From: Arthrobacter bambusae
GTDB lineage: Bacteria > Actinomycetota > Actinomycetes > Actinomycetales > Micrococcaceae
Assembly: GCF_022606295.1 (NCBI RefSeq)
Contig: NZ_JAHHZS010000037.1
Location: forward strand, 1 to 38,256
Direction: 5' to 3'
DNA length: 38,256 nucleotides
The translations under genes were made by a program, and so were the position numbers. Below, piece by piece: positions 7,513-14,689 of the stretch (position 1 is its first letter; each line of letters starts with the position of its first letter). The notes beneath the pieces are model-generated. The model did not search any database, had not been told where the DNA came from, and worked only from the letters and a program-made list of their open reading frames with translations.

Positions 7513-8462
7513 GCTGGTGTCCTTTCGGTCGGGGCGACGGGCAAAGGCACGACGTCGTCGAGCTGGGGGATGGATGAGGATGCTCCCACGACGGTGACGG
7601 CGAGAGCACCCGCGGCGGCCGCGAGGCGGAGCCGTTCCTCCATGGGGAGTCCAGCGTGCGCGGCAAGATAGCCGACGACGGTGTCACCGGCAGCGGTGGT
7701 ATCGACCGCTCGCACCTTCGGGGCAGGGACACGGCCCGACAGTCCGTCCGCGCAGAAGATCGCCCCGTCAGGGCCGAGCGTGCAAATGGCCTCGGTGTCC
7801 AGCGCGCGTGCGCATTCGGCCAGGAGAGCGCCAAGCGCGGAGTTGCCCGGGCCCTCCGCGGTGGCCTCGATTCCGAGGATTCCACTGATCTGCCTAAGCT
7901 CGTGTTCATTGACGACGAGGAGATCGATGTCGTGCACGAGATCCGCGGCCGCGGTGGGTGCAGGTGCTGCATTCCAAATGACCATAGCGCCAAGGGACCG
8001 TGCCAGGCGGGCAGCGGCACGGTTTGCATCGGCCGGAACTTCGTTCTGCAGCACGAGGACATCACCCGTCGAGATCGAAGCGAGGCCGGTCGCGGCCACG
8101 TCCCCGTCGAGCAGGTCATTGGCGCCCGGGAGTACGACGATGGAGTTCTCACCCGAGTCATCGACGAAGACGACCGCGCGGCCGGTCGCGGCTCCGCGGC
8201 GCGTCGCGACCGAGCCGGTGTCGACGCCGCGCAAGGCGAGTGCCGCGACCTGAGCGGCGGCTTCGGAATCATCACCGACCATTCCGACCATGCGGGTCAC
8301 TGCGCCGGCGGCCGCGGCGGCGATCGCCTGATTGGCCCCCTTGCCGCCCGGTGACGCACTCGTGGTCGAGGCTAGGACTGTTTCGCCGGGAGCCGGGAGC
8401 GCCGTCATTCTGTAGCTGGTGTCGGCATTGATGCTGCCGAGGACAATAACCGTTCCGTTCAT
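7509..8462 (-). CDS. Ribokinase-like PfkB-family carbohydrate kinase
   Basis: A 317-residue PfkB kinase that phosphorylates a sugar with ATP. LGSINADTSY (8-17) is the first PfkB strand and substrate-binding Asn-x-Asp. GGKGANQA (39-46) is the first PfkB signature, and DTTAAGDTVVGY near residues 250-262 is the second signature with the catalytic Asp. Two adjacent ATG codons lie at 8465 and 8462. The AGGAGG at 8470-8475 fits the second better (7-nt spacing). First gene of the kinase-isomerase-transporter operon, with a LacI-type operator just upstream. The frame extension to 8600 crosses that operator and is not used. The ribokinase subfamily is clear; the exact sugar is not. Confidence 0.85.
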   Translation of the reverse strand: MNGTVIVLGSINADTSYRMTALPAPGETVLASTTSASPGGKGANQAIAAAAAGAVTRMVGMVGDDSEAAAQVAALALRGVDTGSVATRRGAATGRAVVFVDDSGENSIVVLPGANDLLDGDVAATGLASISTGDVLVLQNEVPADANRAAARLARSLGAMVIWNAAPAPTAAADLVHDIDLLVVNEHELRQISGILGIEATAEGPGNSALGALLAECARALDTEAICTLGPDGAIFCADGLSGRVPAPKVRAVDTTAAGDTVVGYLAAHAGLPMEERLRLAAAAGALAVTVVGASSSIPQLDDVVPLPVAPTERTPA

Positions 8463-8486
8463 CATTTCACCTCCTCGTAAAAGCTT

Positions 8487-8504
8487 CATGGAACCGTTTC
8501 CATG
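8487..8504. promoter_or_regulatory. LacI-family operator upstream of the kinase operon
   Basis: CATGGAACCGTTTCCATG is an 18-bp inverted repeat with one mismatch and a central CCGT, close to the GGAAACGNTTCC form typical of LacI-family sites. It lies 22 nt upstream of the kinase ribosome site, where bound repressor would block the minus-strand operon. Confidence 0.75.
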
Positions 8505-8619
8505 AATGTGATGAGTTCCATAGTGCATGACGGGATGGGTTCTTGCAAGCTGCGCCAGCCCGCGAGCTGTCGACCAATGGGGGGGGCGATCGTGCGCCAT
8601 CGCATCTCCCGAAAGGATG

Positions 8620-8642
8620 TATACTCGGGAACGTTTCCATGA
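8620..8642. promoter_or_regulatory. -10 box and second LacI operator in front of the regulator
   Basis: TATACT at 8620-8625 is a good -10 hexamer for the plus-strand regulator gene. It is followed at once by GGGAACGTTTCCATG (from 8627), which matches the right half of the operator at 8487-8504. The site sits between the -10 and the GGGGAGG ribosome site, implying autorepression. No clear -35 is seen. Confidence 0.65.
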
Positions 8643-8657
8643 AGGGGGAGGTAATAA

Positions 8658-9650
8658 GTGGCAACGATCAAAGATGTTGCAGCCCGGGCCGGAGTCGCGC
8701 TCGGAACGGCGTCGCGCGTGCTCTCGGGAAGCAGTCAGACCTCGGCTGATTCTCGCTCACGCGTGCTGGCGGCCGCCGCGGAGCTGAATTACATCGCTAA
8801 CGGGCCGGCACGTTCGCTGCGCCGCTCCAGGACCGACGTGCTCGGCCTGCTGGTGTCAGACATCCGGAATCCCTTCTTCTCGGACCTTGCCCATGCCGCT
8901 GAGCAGGAGGCCGGAAGGCTCGGGTACACCGTGCTCCTTGCGAACGCCAACGAAGACCAGGCGAAGGTTGATGACTACTTGCGCATTTTCGCTTCGCAGC
9001 GCATCGATGGACTTCTGCTGTCTCCACAGGGCGGGCACTCACCCCAACTTGAATTGCTTCGCGCGACACGGCTGCCACTGGTGCTCTTAAACCGCACCGT
9101 GGACGGTCTCGACGCACCGATTTTCGGAACCGACAACGCCGGGGGCGTCGCGAGTGTGCTCGACTGGCTGCAGCGGCGCGGGCACCGAGATGTCGCATTT
9201 GTCGGCGGCCCGCCGACTATTTCCACCGGCGCCGAGCGCCTCGCCGCATACCGGGCGGGGCGCGAATCCCATGGAATCAGCATGGACGACGCACTCATCG
9301 ACACCGGCGACTTCCTGCCCGGCGGCGCGGCGAAGGCAATGCACCGAATTCTCGACAGGGGCATGCGCCCAACCGCGGTGTTCGGCGCGAACGGCCCAAC
9401 GACTTTGGGAGTAGTTCGCGCGCTTCGTCAGCGCCTCGGCGCCGACTGGGCGGCGAACATCGCAATCGTTTCCTTCGATGACCTCGACTGGTTCGAGTTC
9501 GCGTCCCCGGCGATCAGCGCGGTTCGAAATGATGCGGCAACCATCGGACGGCTCGGAGTCGCGGGGCTCGTCGACTTGATTAATGGGCGCAGCGTGGATT
9601 CGCTACGAGTCCCGACCGAGTTCTTCGATCGCTCTGCGGGCATTTCGTGA
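8658..9650 (+). CDS. LacI-family transcriptional regulator
   Basis: A 330-residue repressor. Residues 1-55 are the LacI headpiece: ATIKDVAARAGVALGTASRV (HTH), then the hinge helix region ANGPARSLR. The periplasmic-binding-protein-like sensor domain follows with LGLLVSDIRNPFFSDL, RIDGLLLSP, AFVGGPP and the C-terminal IVSFDDLDW. The GTG start is chosen because the headpiece begins there and GGGGAGGT lies 7 nt upstream. It is transcribed divergently from the kinase-isomerase-transporter operon, and the two operators in the shared 195-bp gap point to local regulation of both units. The inducer is probably the sugar or its phosphate. Confidence 0.9.
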   Translation: MATIKDVAARAGVALGTASRVLSGSSQTSADSRSRVLAAAAELNYIANGPARSLRRSRTDVLGLLVSDIRNPFFSDLAHAAEQEAGRLGYTVLLANANEDQAKVDDYLRIFASQRIDGLLLSPQGGHSPQLELLRATRLPLVLLNRTVDGLDAPIFGTDNAGGVASVLDWLQRRGHRDVAFVGGPPTISTGAERLAAYRAGRESHGISMDDALIDTGDFLPGGAAKAMHRILDRGMRPTAVFGANGPTTLGVVRALRQRLGADWAANIAIVSFDDLDWFEFASPAISAVRNDAATIGRLGVAGLVDLINGRSVDSLRVPTEFFDRSAGIS

Positions 9651-9753
9651 ATGCCGCTGCATCGTCCCTAGGTTGTGTTCCCATAACGTCGCGGGTTGGG
9701 ACTTGAGGCAATTTTGGTGTGTCTCGTAGCTGCGCGGACGTCCGGCATGGTTG

Positions 9754-9779
9754 TGTCCGGTAAGGGATCCATCAGCGTT
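9754..9779. repeat. GGATCC-type palindrome
   Basis: Left arm GTCCGGTAAG, centre GGATCC, degraded right arm ATCAGCGTTC. It lies between the 3' ends of the convergent LacI regulator gene and the CPCC-protein gene. Confidence 0.7.
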
Positions 9780-9834
9780 CACCGTGCAGAAGCCAAGGGA
9801 CGGTGCTGCCTTCGACCACGGATGGAACCGTTGA

Positions 9835-10179
9835 TCAACTGTCACAAATCCGGTCTGTCCCTGATCGCACGTTTTCAATGCGGTAACGCTCAGGGCCGGC
9901 GGTCGTTCCTTTGTCTTGCTTAAGGTTCTCCAACTGGCTGAGCGGATCCCAATGCGGGGGCGGATCGGTGTAGGAACTGCCCCAGCGCATGCCTTGATTA
10001 ATCCACCCAAGCCGGGCTTCCGCAATCCAAAGCCGCAGGTCCTCTCCGTGCCGGCCGCCGTCATCAAAACCGTACTCGACGTAGCAACAAGGGCATATGT
10101 TGTAGCTGGCGGCCTCATTTTTCAGGTACGGTGGCTCGTCGAGGCCCGGGTAACCGCAGACGGGACAAAAGTACGTCAT
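9835..10179 (-). CDS. CPCC-family cysteine-rich protein
   Basis: A 114-residue protein whose N-terminal half is the Cys-rich CPCC domain: FCPVCGYPGLDEPP (first CxxC), then YNICPCCYVEYGFDD (CPxC type), together forming a zinc-ribbon-like four-cysteine site. A helix-rich part with LWIAEARLGWINQGMRW and SYTDPPPHW follows. CPCC proteins are widespread and frequently found as orphan genes near polymorphic toxin immunity loci; their function is unproven. The final ~20 residues (TTAGPERYRIENVRSG) look less conserved. The start ATG at 10179 lies just before the first cysteines, as is usual. Soluble, probably cytoplasmic. Confidence 0.75.
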   Translation of the reverse strand: MTYFCPVCGYPGLDEPPYLKNEAASYNICPCCYVEYGFDDGGRHGEDLRLWIAEARLGWINQGMRWGSSYTDPPPHWDPLSQLENLKQDKGTTAGPERYRIENVRSGTDRICDS

Positions 10180-10331
10180 CTGCTACGCGGAACAGAGCAG
10201 CTGGATCGTGCTCCGTGCTTCACGGAATGATTCAGACCGTGCCGGCCAGGCAGGGCCGTAGTCGATGACTTCAATCATTTGACGACCCTAACAGCATGCT
10301 GCCACGCGGGGCAGCAAATTCCAGCCGAACC

Positions 10332-10412
10332 GTTCCGATGAGGATCCCGTACCGGACGTTTCCGGTGTTCTGAACAAAATCTGCTGCAGGAATTGGGTGC
10401 GCACCTCCGAGC
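10332..10412. repeat. Long repeat unit, copy B: palindrome plus conserved tail
   Basis: Palindrome GTTCCGATGA-GGATCC-CGTACCGGAC at 10332-10357, then TCTGAACAAAATCTG (10369-10383), CTGCAGG (10384-10390), GCGCACC (10399-10405) and CGAG. It matches copy A at 2208-2290 with the same 27-bp distance from GGATCC to the tail. A small hairpin TGCTGCC/GGCAGCA lies just left, at 10297-10316. Confidence 0.7.
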
Positions 10413-10442
10413 GAGTCGCGACCCTTGGTGGATGCTTAGAAC

Positions 10443-10847
10443 ATGTCCTCGAAGCCGAGCATCACACGCACATTGGGGTTCGCCGTATGGAGCGACAACG
10501 TCGCCCTTGTCCGCGAATTACTGGACGCCGGTGCTGACGTATCGAAGCGCGACAACACCGGACGTACCGCGTTGCACTATGCCGTCGGTGCAGGTGGTTT
10601 GGCGGTCGAGGTTCTCCTGGCGGCCGGTTCGGAGGTGAACGCCGCCGACGACGGAGGGGGCACACCGCTACACGAAGCGATCGTCCGCGGGAATGTCTCA
10701 GCTATCGAAGCTCTCTGCCACGGCGGCGCCCATTGCAGCGCTCGAGATCGGACAGGTCGCACACCTGCCGACCTCCTGTTCGAGAACAAGGACGTGTTCA
10801 CATCTGACGAACTCGCCGCCGTCAACCTTCTGCTTGTGTCCACCTAA
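10443..10847 (+). CDS. Ankyrin-repeat protein
   Basis: A 134-residue protein made almost entirely of ankyrin repeats. The clearest are DNVALVRELLDAGADVSKRD, TGRTALHYAVGAGGLAVEVL, GGTPLHEAIVRGNVSAIEAL and the capping repeat RTGRTPADLLFENKD. The TPLH/TALH turn and the GAD/GAH positions are all present. No signal peptide or membrane segment. Small bacterial ankyrin proteins commonly act as protein-binding modules and include inhibitors or immunity factors, for example next to catalases or toxins. Neither neighbour is here, so the partner is unknown. ATG 10443 follows GGTGGA about 10 nt upstream. Confidence 0.8.
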   Translation: MSSKPSITRTLGFAVWSDNVALVRELLDAGADVSKRDNTGRTALHYAVGAGGLAVEVLLAAGSEVNAADDGGGTPLHEAIVRGNVSAIEALCHGGAHCSARDRTGRTPADLLFENKDVFTSDELAAVNLLLVST

Positions 10848-10886
10848 TCTGCGCCCGTAGGCAGGTGGCTCAACGGGAGCCGCTGT

Positions 10887-10912
10887 GTCCGATTGAGGAT
10901 CGGCTAACGCAC
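10887..10912. repeat. GGATCC-type palindrome (centre GGATCG)
   Basis: GTCCGATTGA-GGATCG-GCTAACGCAC, 26 bp with both arms partly decayed. It lies about 40 bp after the stop of the ankyrin gene. Confidence 0.65.
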
Positions 10913-11050
10913 ATGTGTGCCTCCGCCAGGCAGCAACTTCTTTGATTGCTTCTCATAGAGTCGCCCGGCGGACCCTTGTTGGCCCATTAACGAGGTTCTT
11001 CCGATACGCTGCTCCCAGTTAGGGAATGTTCCGGCGGCTTGGGGGACAAA

Positions 11051-11692
11051 ATGCGGGCATCGAAGGACCAACGACAGAAGATCACGGCTACGGGCAGGTC
11101 CACCGGGGCTCAGCCCAGAAGCTATCGGTCCCGATCCGCCCGGCCTCTGGCCGCAGGACTCTGGCTGGGCGCCGCCTGCCTCATGGCCTGGATGCTGATT
11201 GCGGGAGAGACCAGGACGGCCTTGACTGCGTCACCGTGGCTGGTCTTGGCGTCCTGGACCGTCTACATCGCCCAGTGGAGGCCATGCCTTCGTGTCGACG
11301 GCTCCGGGTTTGAAATCGTCAATGGTCTCCGTGACCACCGGATTCCCTTCGAGACAGTGGAAGACGTTGAGGTCCGCCAATCTGTTGTCATCAGGGCATC
11401 CGGCAGAAAATACGCCAGCTGGGGTGCTCCCGGCACGCCCAATGCCGCTGCTTCCGGCTACCCGAACGCCGTCAACCTCAGGAATCTTCCCCTCAATGTC
11501 CTCCCGGACAACCAGCGAATGAGCCAGCCCGTAGCAGTAGGCGGTCGCGACGAAATCGCGAAGGCGTGGCAGGAGGCCCGCGCCTCAGGCTTTCCTTCCT
11601 CGCAAGGAAGCGTCACATCCACGTGGAACCGGACCACGATCGCCATTGGAATCCTCACCGTCCTCTGGGCAGTCACGGCAACGCTGATCTAG
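11051..11692 (+). CDS. PH-domain membrane protein (bacterial PH_6-like)
   Basis: A 213-residue protein. Two hydrophobic segments near the N-terminus (about residues 33-52 and 57-75: LWLGAACLMAWMLIAG, SPWLVLASWTVYIAQW) precede a short bacterial PH-like fold: PCLRVDGSGFEIVNGLRDHRIPFETVEDVEV. A C-terminal hydrophobic helix (TIAIGILTVLWAVTATLI) ends the protein. The strand-turn 'v..Gl....iPw..v..v' is the typical bPH_6 signature. Start taken as ATG 11051 with GGGGGA at good spacing, in preference to the in-frame TTG at 11039. Function of the family is unknown; it is common in Actinobacteria. Confidence 0.75.
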   Translation: MRASKDQRQKITATGRSTGAQPRSYRSRSARPLAAGLWLGAACLMAWMLIAGETRTALTASPWLVLASWTVYIAQWRPCLRVDGSGFEIVNGLRDHRIPFETVEDVEVRQSVVIRASGRKYASWGAPGTPNAAASGYPNAVNLRNLPLNVLPDNQRMSQPVAVGGRDEIAKAWQEARASGFPSSQGSVTSTWNRTTIAIGILTVLWAVTATLI

Positions 11693-11822
11693 GTCGGGTC
11701 CGACCCCGAACTTCGCGTTTCAAAGGTGAGCCCCATAGCTGTCCACCAGAAGTCCACTGAGGCACCGTCACTTGGGGCGGGCCGGCCCTGTCACATATTT
11801 CCTAGCAGAGCTACCCTGAGCC

Positions 11823-12071
11823 ATGGCTGGTGATGATCGAATTTGGGGAATGCCTAGATTGTTTCTGCGGATCGTAGTCGGAATCCTGGTAGGGGTTCTC
11901 GCCGGGCTGCTAGGCGGATGGCAGATCGGTCTGACCTTCGCCCTGATCTATTTCCTTCTTGGTTGGGCAGCAAGAAAGGGCCAGCGGCAGAAACTGGGGC
12001 AAGACGCCTATCGAGAGCAGTGGTTAAATAAGCGCAGGAGCGGCAACGATGGCGGGGCGCCGCGGGAGTAG
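11823..12071 (+). CDS. Small membrane protein
   Basis: An 82-residue protein. Short polar N-terminus, then a long glycine-rich hydrophobic region of two closely packed helices (LFLRIVVGILVGVLAGLLGG and GLTFALIYFLLGWAA), then a basic cytoplasmic tail rich in Lys/Arg/Gln (RKGQRQKLGQDAYREQWLNKRR). An internal ATG ten codons downstream is an alternative start. The family is not recognised. Coding composition is clear. Confidence 0.6.
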   Translation: MAGDDRIWGMPRLFLRIVVGILVGVLAGLLGGWQIGLTFALIYFLLGWAARKGQRQKLGQDAYREQWLNKRRSGNDGGAPRE

Positions 12072-12209
12072 CTCTCCACCGTGTGGTTGGAGACAGACGA
12101 GGCTAATGGGTTCATCAGGCCGGCGACTGAAATTTGCCCGGTTAGGCCACTCCCACAGCTCAACAATGGCGTCATCGTCTTGCCTTCCGGGGAGAGTATC
12201 CTCGGCAGC

Positions 12210-12235
12210 GTCCGGTAAAGGATCCTCTAGCGGAC
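12210..12235. repeat. GGATCC-type palindrome, best-preserved copy; provides a stop codon
   Basis: GTCCGGTAAA-GGATCC-TCTAGCGGAC: both 5-bp ends (GTCCG/CGGAC) and the centre are intact. The right arm contains the TAG stop codon (minus strand, 12227-12229) of the acetyltransferase gene, so the element forms the end of that reading frame. Confidence 0.8.
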
Positions 12236-12796
12236 TGTGCTCTCCCGGACTGCGGCGTACAGGAACATGTCGCAACGCTCTCCTGCGATCTCCTGATGAC
12301 TTCGAAGTAGTCCTTCGCGTTCGTAGCCGGCACGTTCGGCCGTGCGGATAGAAGCTGCGTTCCACGGCTCGATGTACAACTCCAGGCGGTGCAGATGCGG
12401 AATCGTCCAGGCAAAAGCGGTGAGGGCACACAGGGCATCGGATGCAATCCTGTGGCCCCTCTCGTTCGGGGCAACGGCATATCCAACCTGAGCGCGGCCC
12501 GTGTCTAACTCTCTGATCCAGAGTCCGATGTTTCCCATGGAGCGGTCAGTTTCAAGGTCGGCTATCGAGAAGGAAAATCCGTTCCCTTTGATGTGCCGCT
12601 GTCGCTGACGCTCGATCCAAGCTACGGCTTCTTCTTGAGTGGCATGTGGTGGGAGGCTTCCCACCGTGGGGACATACGGATCTTGGGAAAGGTCCATCGC
12701 CATCGCCGCGTCCAGATCCGTGAACCTGCGCAGCCGGATACGGCCATTCTCCGGATCGGAACACGGCCAGGGCGGAATGTCACCGCTGATGCTCAT
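12227..12796 (-). CDS. GNAT-family N-acetyltransferase (RimJ/RimL type)
   Basis: A 189-residue acetyltransferase that moves an acetyl group from acetyl-CoA to an amine. Start ATG 12796, with AGGGAT upstream; the longer frame to 13153 overlaps the next gene and is discarded. The first strand is GRIRLRRFTDLDAAMAM. The acetyl-CoA strand/pyrophosphate loop region reads AQVGYAVAPNERGHRIASDAL (motif A, with RGHRIA in place of the classic RGxGxG). The C-terminus RLELYIEPWNAASIRTAERAGYEREGLLR is the RimJ/RimL-type motif B. The pyrophosphate loop lacks its second glycine, a common variant. The last codons and stop come from a palindromic repeat. Substrate unknown. Confidence 0.8.
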   Translation of the reverse strand: MSISGDIPPWPCSDPENGRIRLRRFTDLDAAMAMDLSQDPYVPTVGSLPPHATQEEAVAWIERQRQRHIKGNGFSFSIADLETDRSMGNIGLWIRELDTGRAQVGYAVAPNERGHRIASDALCALTAFAWTIPHLHRLELYIEPWNAASIRTAERAGYEREGLLRSHQEIAGERCDMFLYAAVRESTVR

Positions 12797-12831
12797 ATCC
12801 CTAATTTTGCATTGGGCACCAAAGTTAGTAG

Positions 12832-14034
12832 TCACTGAATTGATTTCCTTAGTAGGCCAATTACAGGGAAGGCGAGAAGAACGAGGAGGGCATTTAGCCC
12901 CCAGGGAGCCCAGGGCGCGAGGGGAAGGAGCCCTGCGAAGAGCGGAGCGGTAAGGGCGGCGGCGGTGAACGAGTACTGGAAAAGCGAAAAATAGGCGCCC
13001 TTCTGTTCTGGCGGTGCGATCTCGGCCAGTAAGGAGAATGCTCTGGGGCCGCCGATCAGGCTTCCTCCTGCTAGCAGCACGGTCGCACCGATAAGTGCTG
13101 CGGGCCGGTACTCGGAGGGAAAGGCCACGAGCAGCGCCATCGCGATTCCCCATCCTGCCTGGATGCCCGCTGCGAGAGCCAGGTTGGTGGTGCGGCTGAA
13201 GCGCTTAGTTCGGGCCACAGCCCAGGTTCCGGCGACCGCACCCAGCCCTGTGTTGACCGCGATCGACGCCCCCACGGCCCATCCGGAGACACCGAGGATG
13301 CCATCGGCGTACGGAGGCATCACGACCAGGAACAAGTCAACGCTGAGGAAAAGCAAGAATGCAGTTGTTCCAAGGAGAAGGAATGGCTTATTGCGCAGAG
13401 GAGCCCAGACGCTCGCCGGCGGGATCTCCCGAACGGTGGCCACCGGCCGCGCCGAAGGCATCGCAATCGCGAGGGTCGCCGATGCCGCAACGAAGGTGAT
13501 TGCATTCAATGCGACACAGGCAACCACCCCCACGTTGCCCGGAATTCCCAAGAGCAGACCCCCTGCTAGGCCACCGACGCCGAACGCTGCTGTCCTGACC
13601 ATGTTCACGGTCGCGAAGGCCCGGTCATGGTCCCCATCCTGCGCCGCGGCGGAGGTCATCGCCCCGAGCGCGGAGTAAAAGACCTGCACCCCGGCAGCGG
13701 TCAGGACGGCCGTCAGGACCGCAAGCGGGACGTCCCTCGCCACGAGGTAGGCAAGCATGCCTGTGGTCTGAAGGATCTGGGACGTCACGACAACGCGCTT
13801 AGGCCCCCAACTGTCGACAAGTCGCGCAACGGCAGCAGGAGCGAAGGTTCCGGCCACAGTTCCTACGGCTAACACGACGCCGGCAGTGCTTAGCGGGATC
13901 CCCACAACCTGCTCGAGGTACACGAGGGTGAGGGGAAGGAAGAGACCCGAACCGAAGTTATCCACGCCGAGGCCGACCAACATTGCCCGGAACCCCAACC
14001 GTCCGCGACGCTCAGCGCTAGTAATTTGCACCAT
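12832..14034 (-). CDS. MFS transporter, probable drug/metabolite exporter
   Basis: A 400-residue, 12-helix major facilitator. The loop 2-3 motif is ARLVDSWGPKRVVV, a degraded G-x-x-x-D-R-x-G-R-R signature. Helix 5 is GVGGLAGGLLLGIPGNVGVV, with the paired glycines of antiport motif C-like regions. The second half has TVLLAGGSLIGGPRAFSLLAEIAPPEQKGAYFSLFQYSF, the usual MFS helix 10 'P-x-x-x-x-G-x-x' neck. Such 400-residue proteins in Actinobacteria are generally annotated as efflux MFS. It is read in the same direction as the acetyltransferase with a 35-nt gap, so the two may be co-transcribed; an acetyltransferase plus exporter pair would fit detoxification. Substrate unknown. Confidence 0.8.
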   Translation of the reverse strand: MVQITSAERRGRLGFRAMLVGLGVDNFGSGLFLPLTLVYLEQVVGIPLSTAGVVLAVGTVAGTFAPAAVARLVDSWGPKRVVVTSQILQTTGMLAYLVARDVPLAVLTAVLTAAGVQVFYSALGAMTSAAAQDGDHDRAFATVNMVRTAAFGVGGLAGGLLLGIPGNVGVVACVALNAITFVAASATLAIAMPSARPVATVREIPPASVWAPLRNKPFLLLGTTAFLLFLSVDLFLVVMPPYADGILGVSGWAVGASIAVNTGLGAVAGTWAVARTKRFSRTTNLALAAGIQAGWGIAMALLVAFPSEYRPAALIGATVLLAGGSLIGGPRAFSLLAEIAPPEQKGAYFSLFQYSFTAAALTAPLFAGLLPLAPWAPWGLNALLVLLAFPVIGLLRKSIQ

Positions 14035-14201
14035 CCGGTCACTCTCGCACCCGCCGGTTGGAGAATCCAGTCAACTTTCTGCCGGGCATTAACCGTCTTG
14101 ACTACAGTCTTGGTCGCGGCCGCATTCATGCCCGCGGGAACTGTCATTACGTCGACCGCTGTGGAAACAGCCGTCTCTGACGCCGCTCTCTAACACCAGA
14201 T

Positions 14202-14241
14202 CACGGAGAAGACCGGCACTAACGTGCCGGTCTTCTCCGTG
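14202..14241. terminator. Strong hairpin, perfect 18-bp stem with TAAC loop
   Basis: CACGGAGAAGACCGGCAC pairs perfectly with GTGCCGGTCTTCTCCGTG around TAAC. No T-tract follows. It lies between the MFS gene start and the minus-strand frame at 14265. A small plus-strand frame ending at TAA 14191-14193 (reading VLTTVLVAAAFMPAGTVIT) ends just before it, which hints at a lost or very small plus-strand gene served by this terminator. Confidence 0.7.
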
Positions 14242-14264
14242 TCCCCAAGCTTCCATTGGGGAAA

Positions 14265-14543
14265 CTATCGCTGCCCCAGGTTCCTGGACTGAATAGGGGC
14301 CTCATCCGACTGGCACGGCGTCCGGTGAAGGATCCTCCACCGCCCGTCGGCTGCCATCTGGCAGTAGAGCGCAGAAGAACCAGGTCCTTTCCCGGCTGCC
14401 ATCTGTTCAGCTAGTGATAACGCCAATACGATCGCAGAATGAGCTCTGAGGTAGGGCCTGAGAGCGATCTCGCCCCCGCCGGAGCGGACGCAATAACGAA
14501 TGGATGCTTCTAATGAAATCCAAGCCTCTTCGCATCGCCGCAA
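14265..14543 (-). CDS. Doubtful hypothetical frame crossed by a palindrome copy
   Basis: A 92-residue frame. The middle (IALRPYLRAHSAIVLALSLA and YCQMAADGRWRI) has a plausible protein look, but the frame runs straight through the 26-bp repeat at 14320-14345 and has no recognisable family or ribosome site. It may be the decayed 3' part of a gene. Confidence 0.2.
   Translation of the reverse strand: MRRCEEAWISLEASIRYCVRSGGGEIALRPYLRAHSAIVLALSLAEQMAAGKGPGSSALYCQMAADGRWRILHRTPCQSDEAPIQSRNLGQR
14320..14345. repeat. GGATCC-type palindrome, rightmost copy
   Basis: GTCCGGTGAA-GGATCC-TCCACCGCCC. The left arm and centre are perfect; the right arm has lost its terminal GGAC. No further copies were found to the right in this window. 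Confidence 0.75.
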
Positions 14544-14689
14544 TGTTGGTTGGTGCAGCCAGTCTCGTCATGCTCATCCTCGTGCTAATCACAGGACGAT
14601 TTGAGCTTATTTACGCGCCGGCCCTTCCGCTCATCCTCTGTTTGGTACTGCTGTTTATGCGGACTAAGGACACTCCCTCAAATCGCTAG
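14504..14689 (+). CDS. Small membrane protein with two helices
   Basis: A 61-residue protein. Basic start (MKSKPLR if the ATG at 14513 is used), helix 1 AAMLVGAASLVMLILVLIT, short turn GRFELIYAP, helix 2 LPLILCLVLLFM, basic/polar tail RTKDTPSNR. Typical of short actinobacterial membrane proteins of unknown role. The ribosome site is weak, so either ATG (14504 or 14513) could be used. Confidence 0.5.
   Translation: MLLMKSKPLRIAAMLVGAASLVMLILVLITGRFELIYAPALPLILCLVLLFMRTKDTPSNR

Noticed and set aside
6460..7671. 403-residue plus-strand frame
   Set aside because: Antisense shadow of the MFS, isomerase and kinase genes; no protein-like pattern.
12797..13153. N-terminal extension of the GNAT frame
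   Set aside because: It overlaps the MFS gene and is Arg/Pro-rich without any domain. ATG 12796 precedes the conserved first strand.
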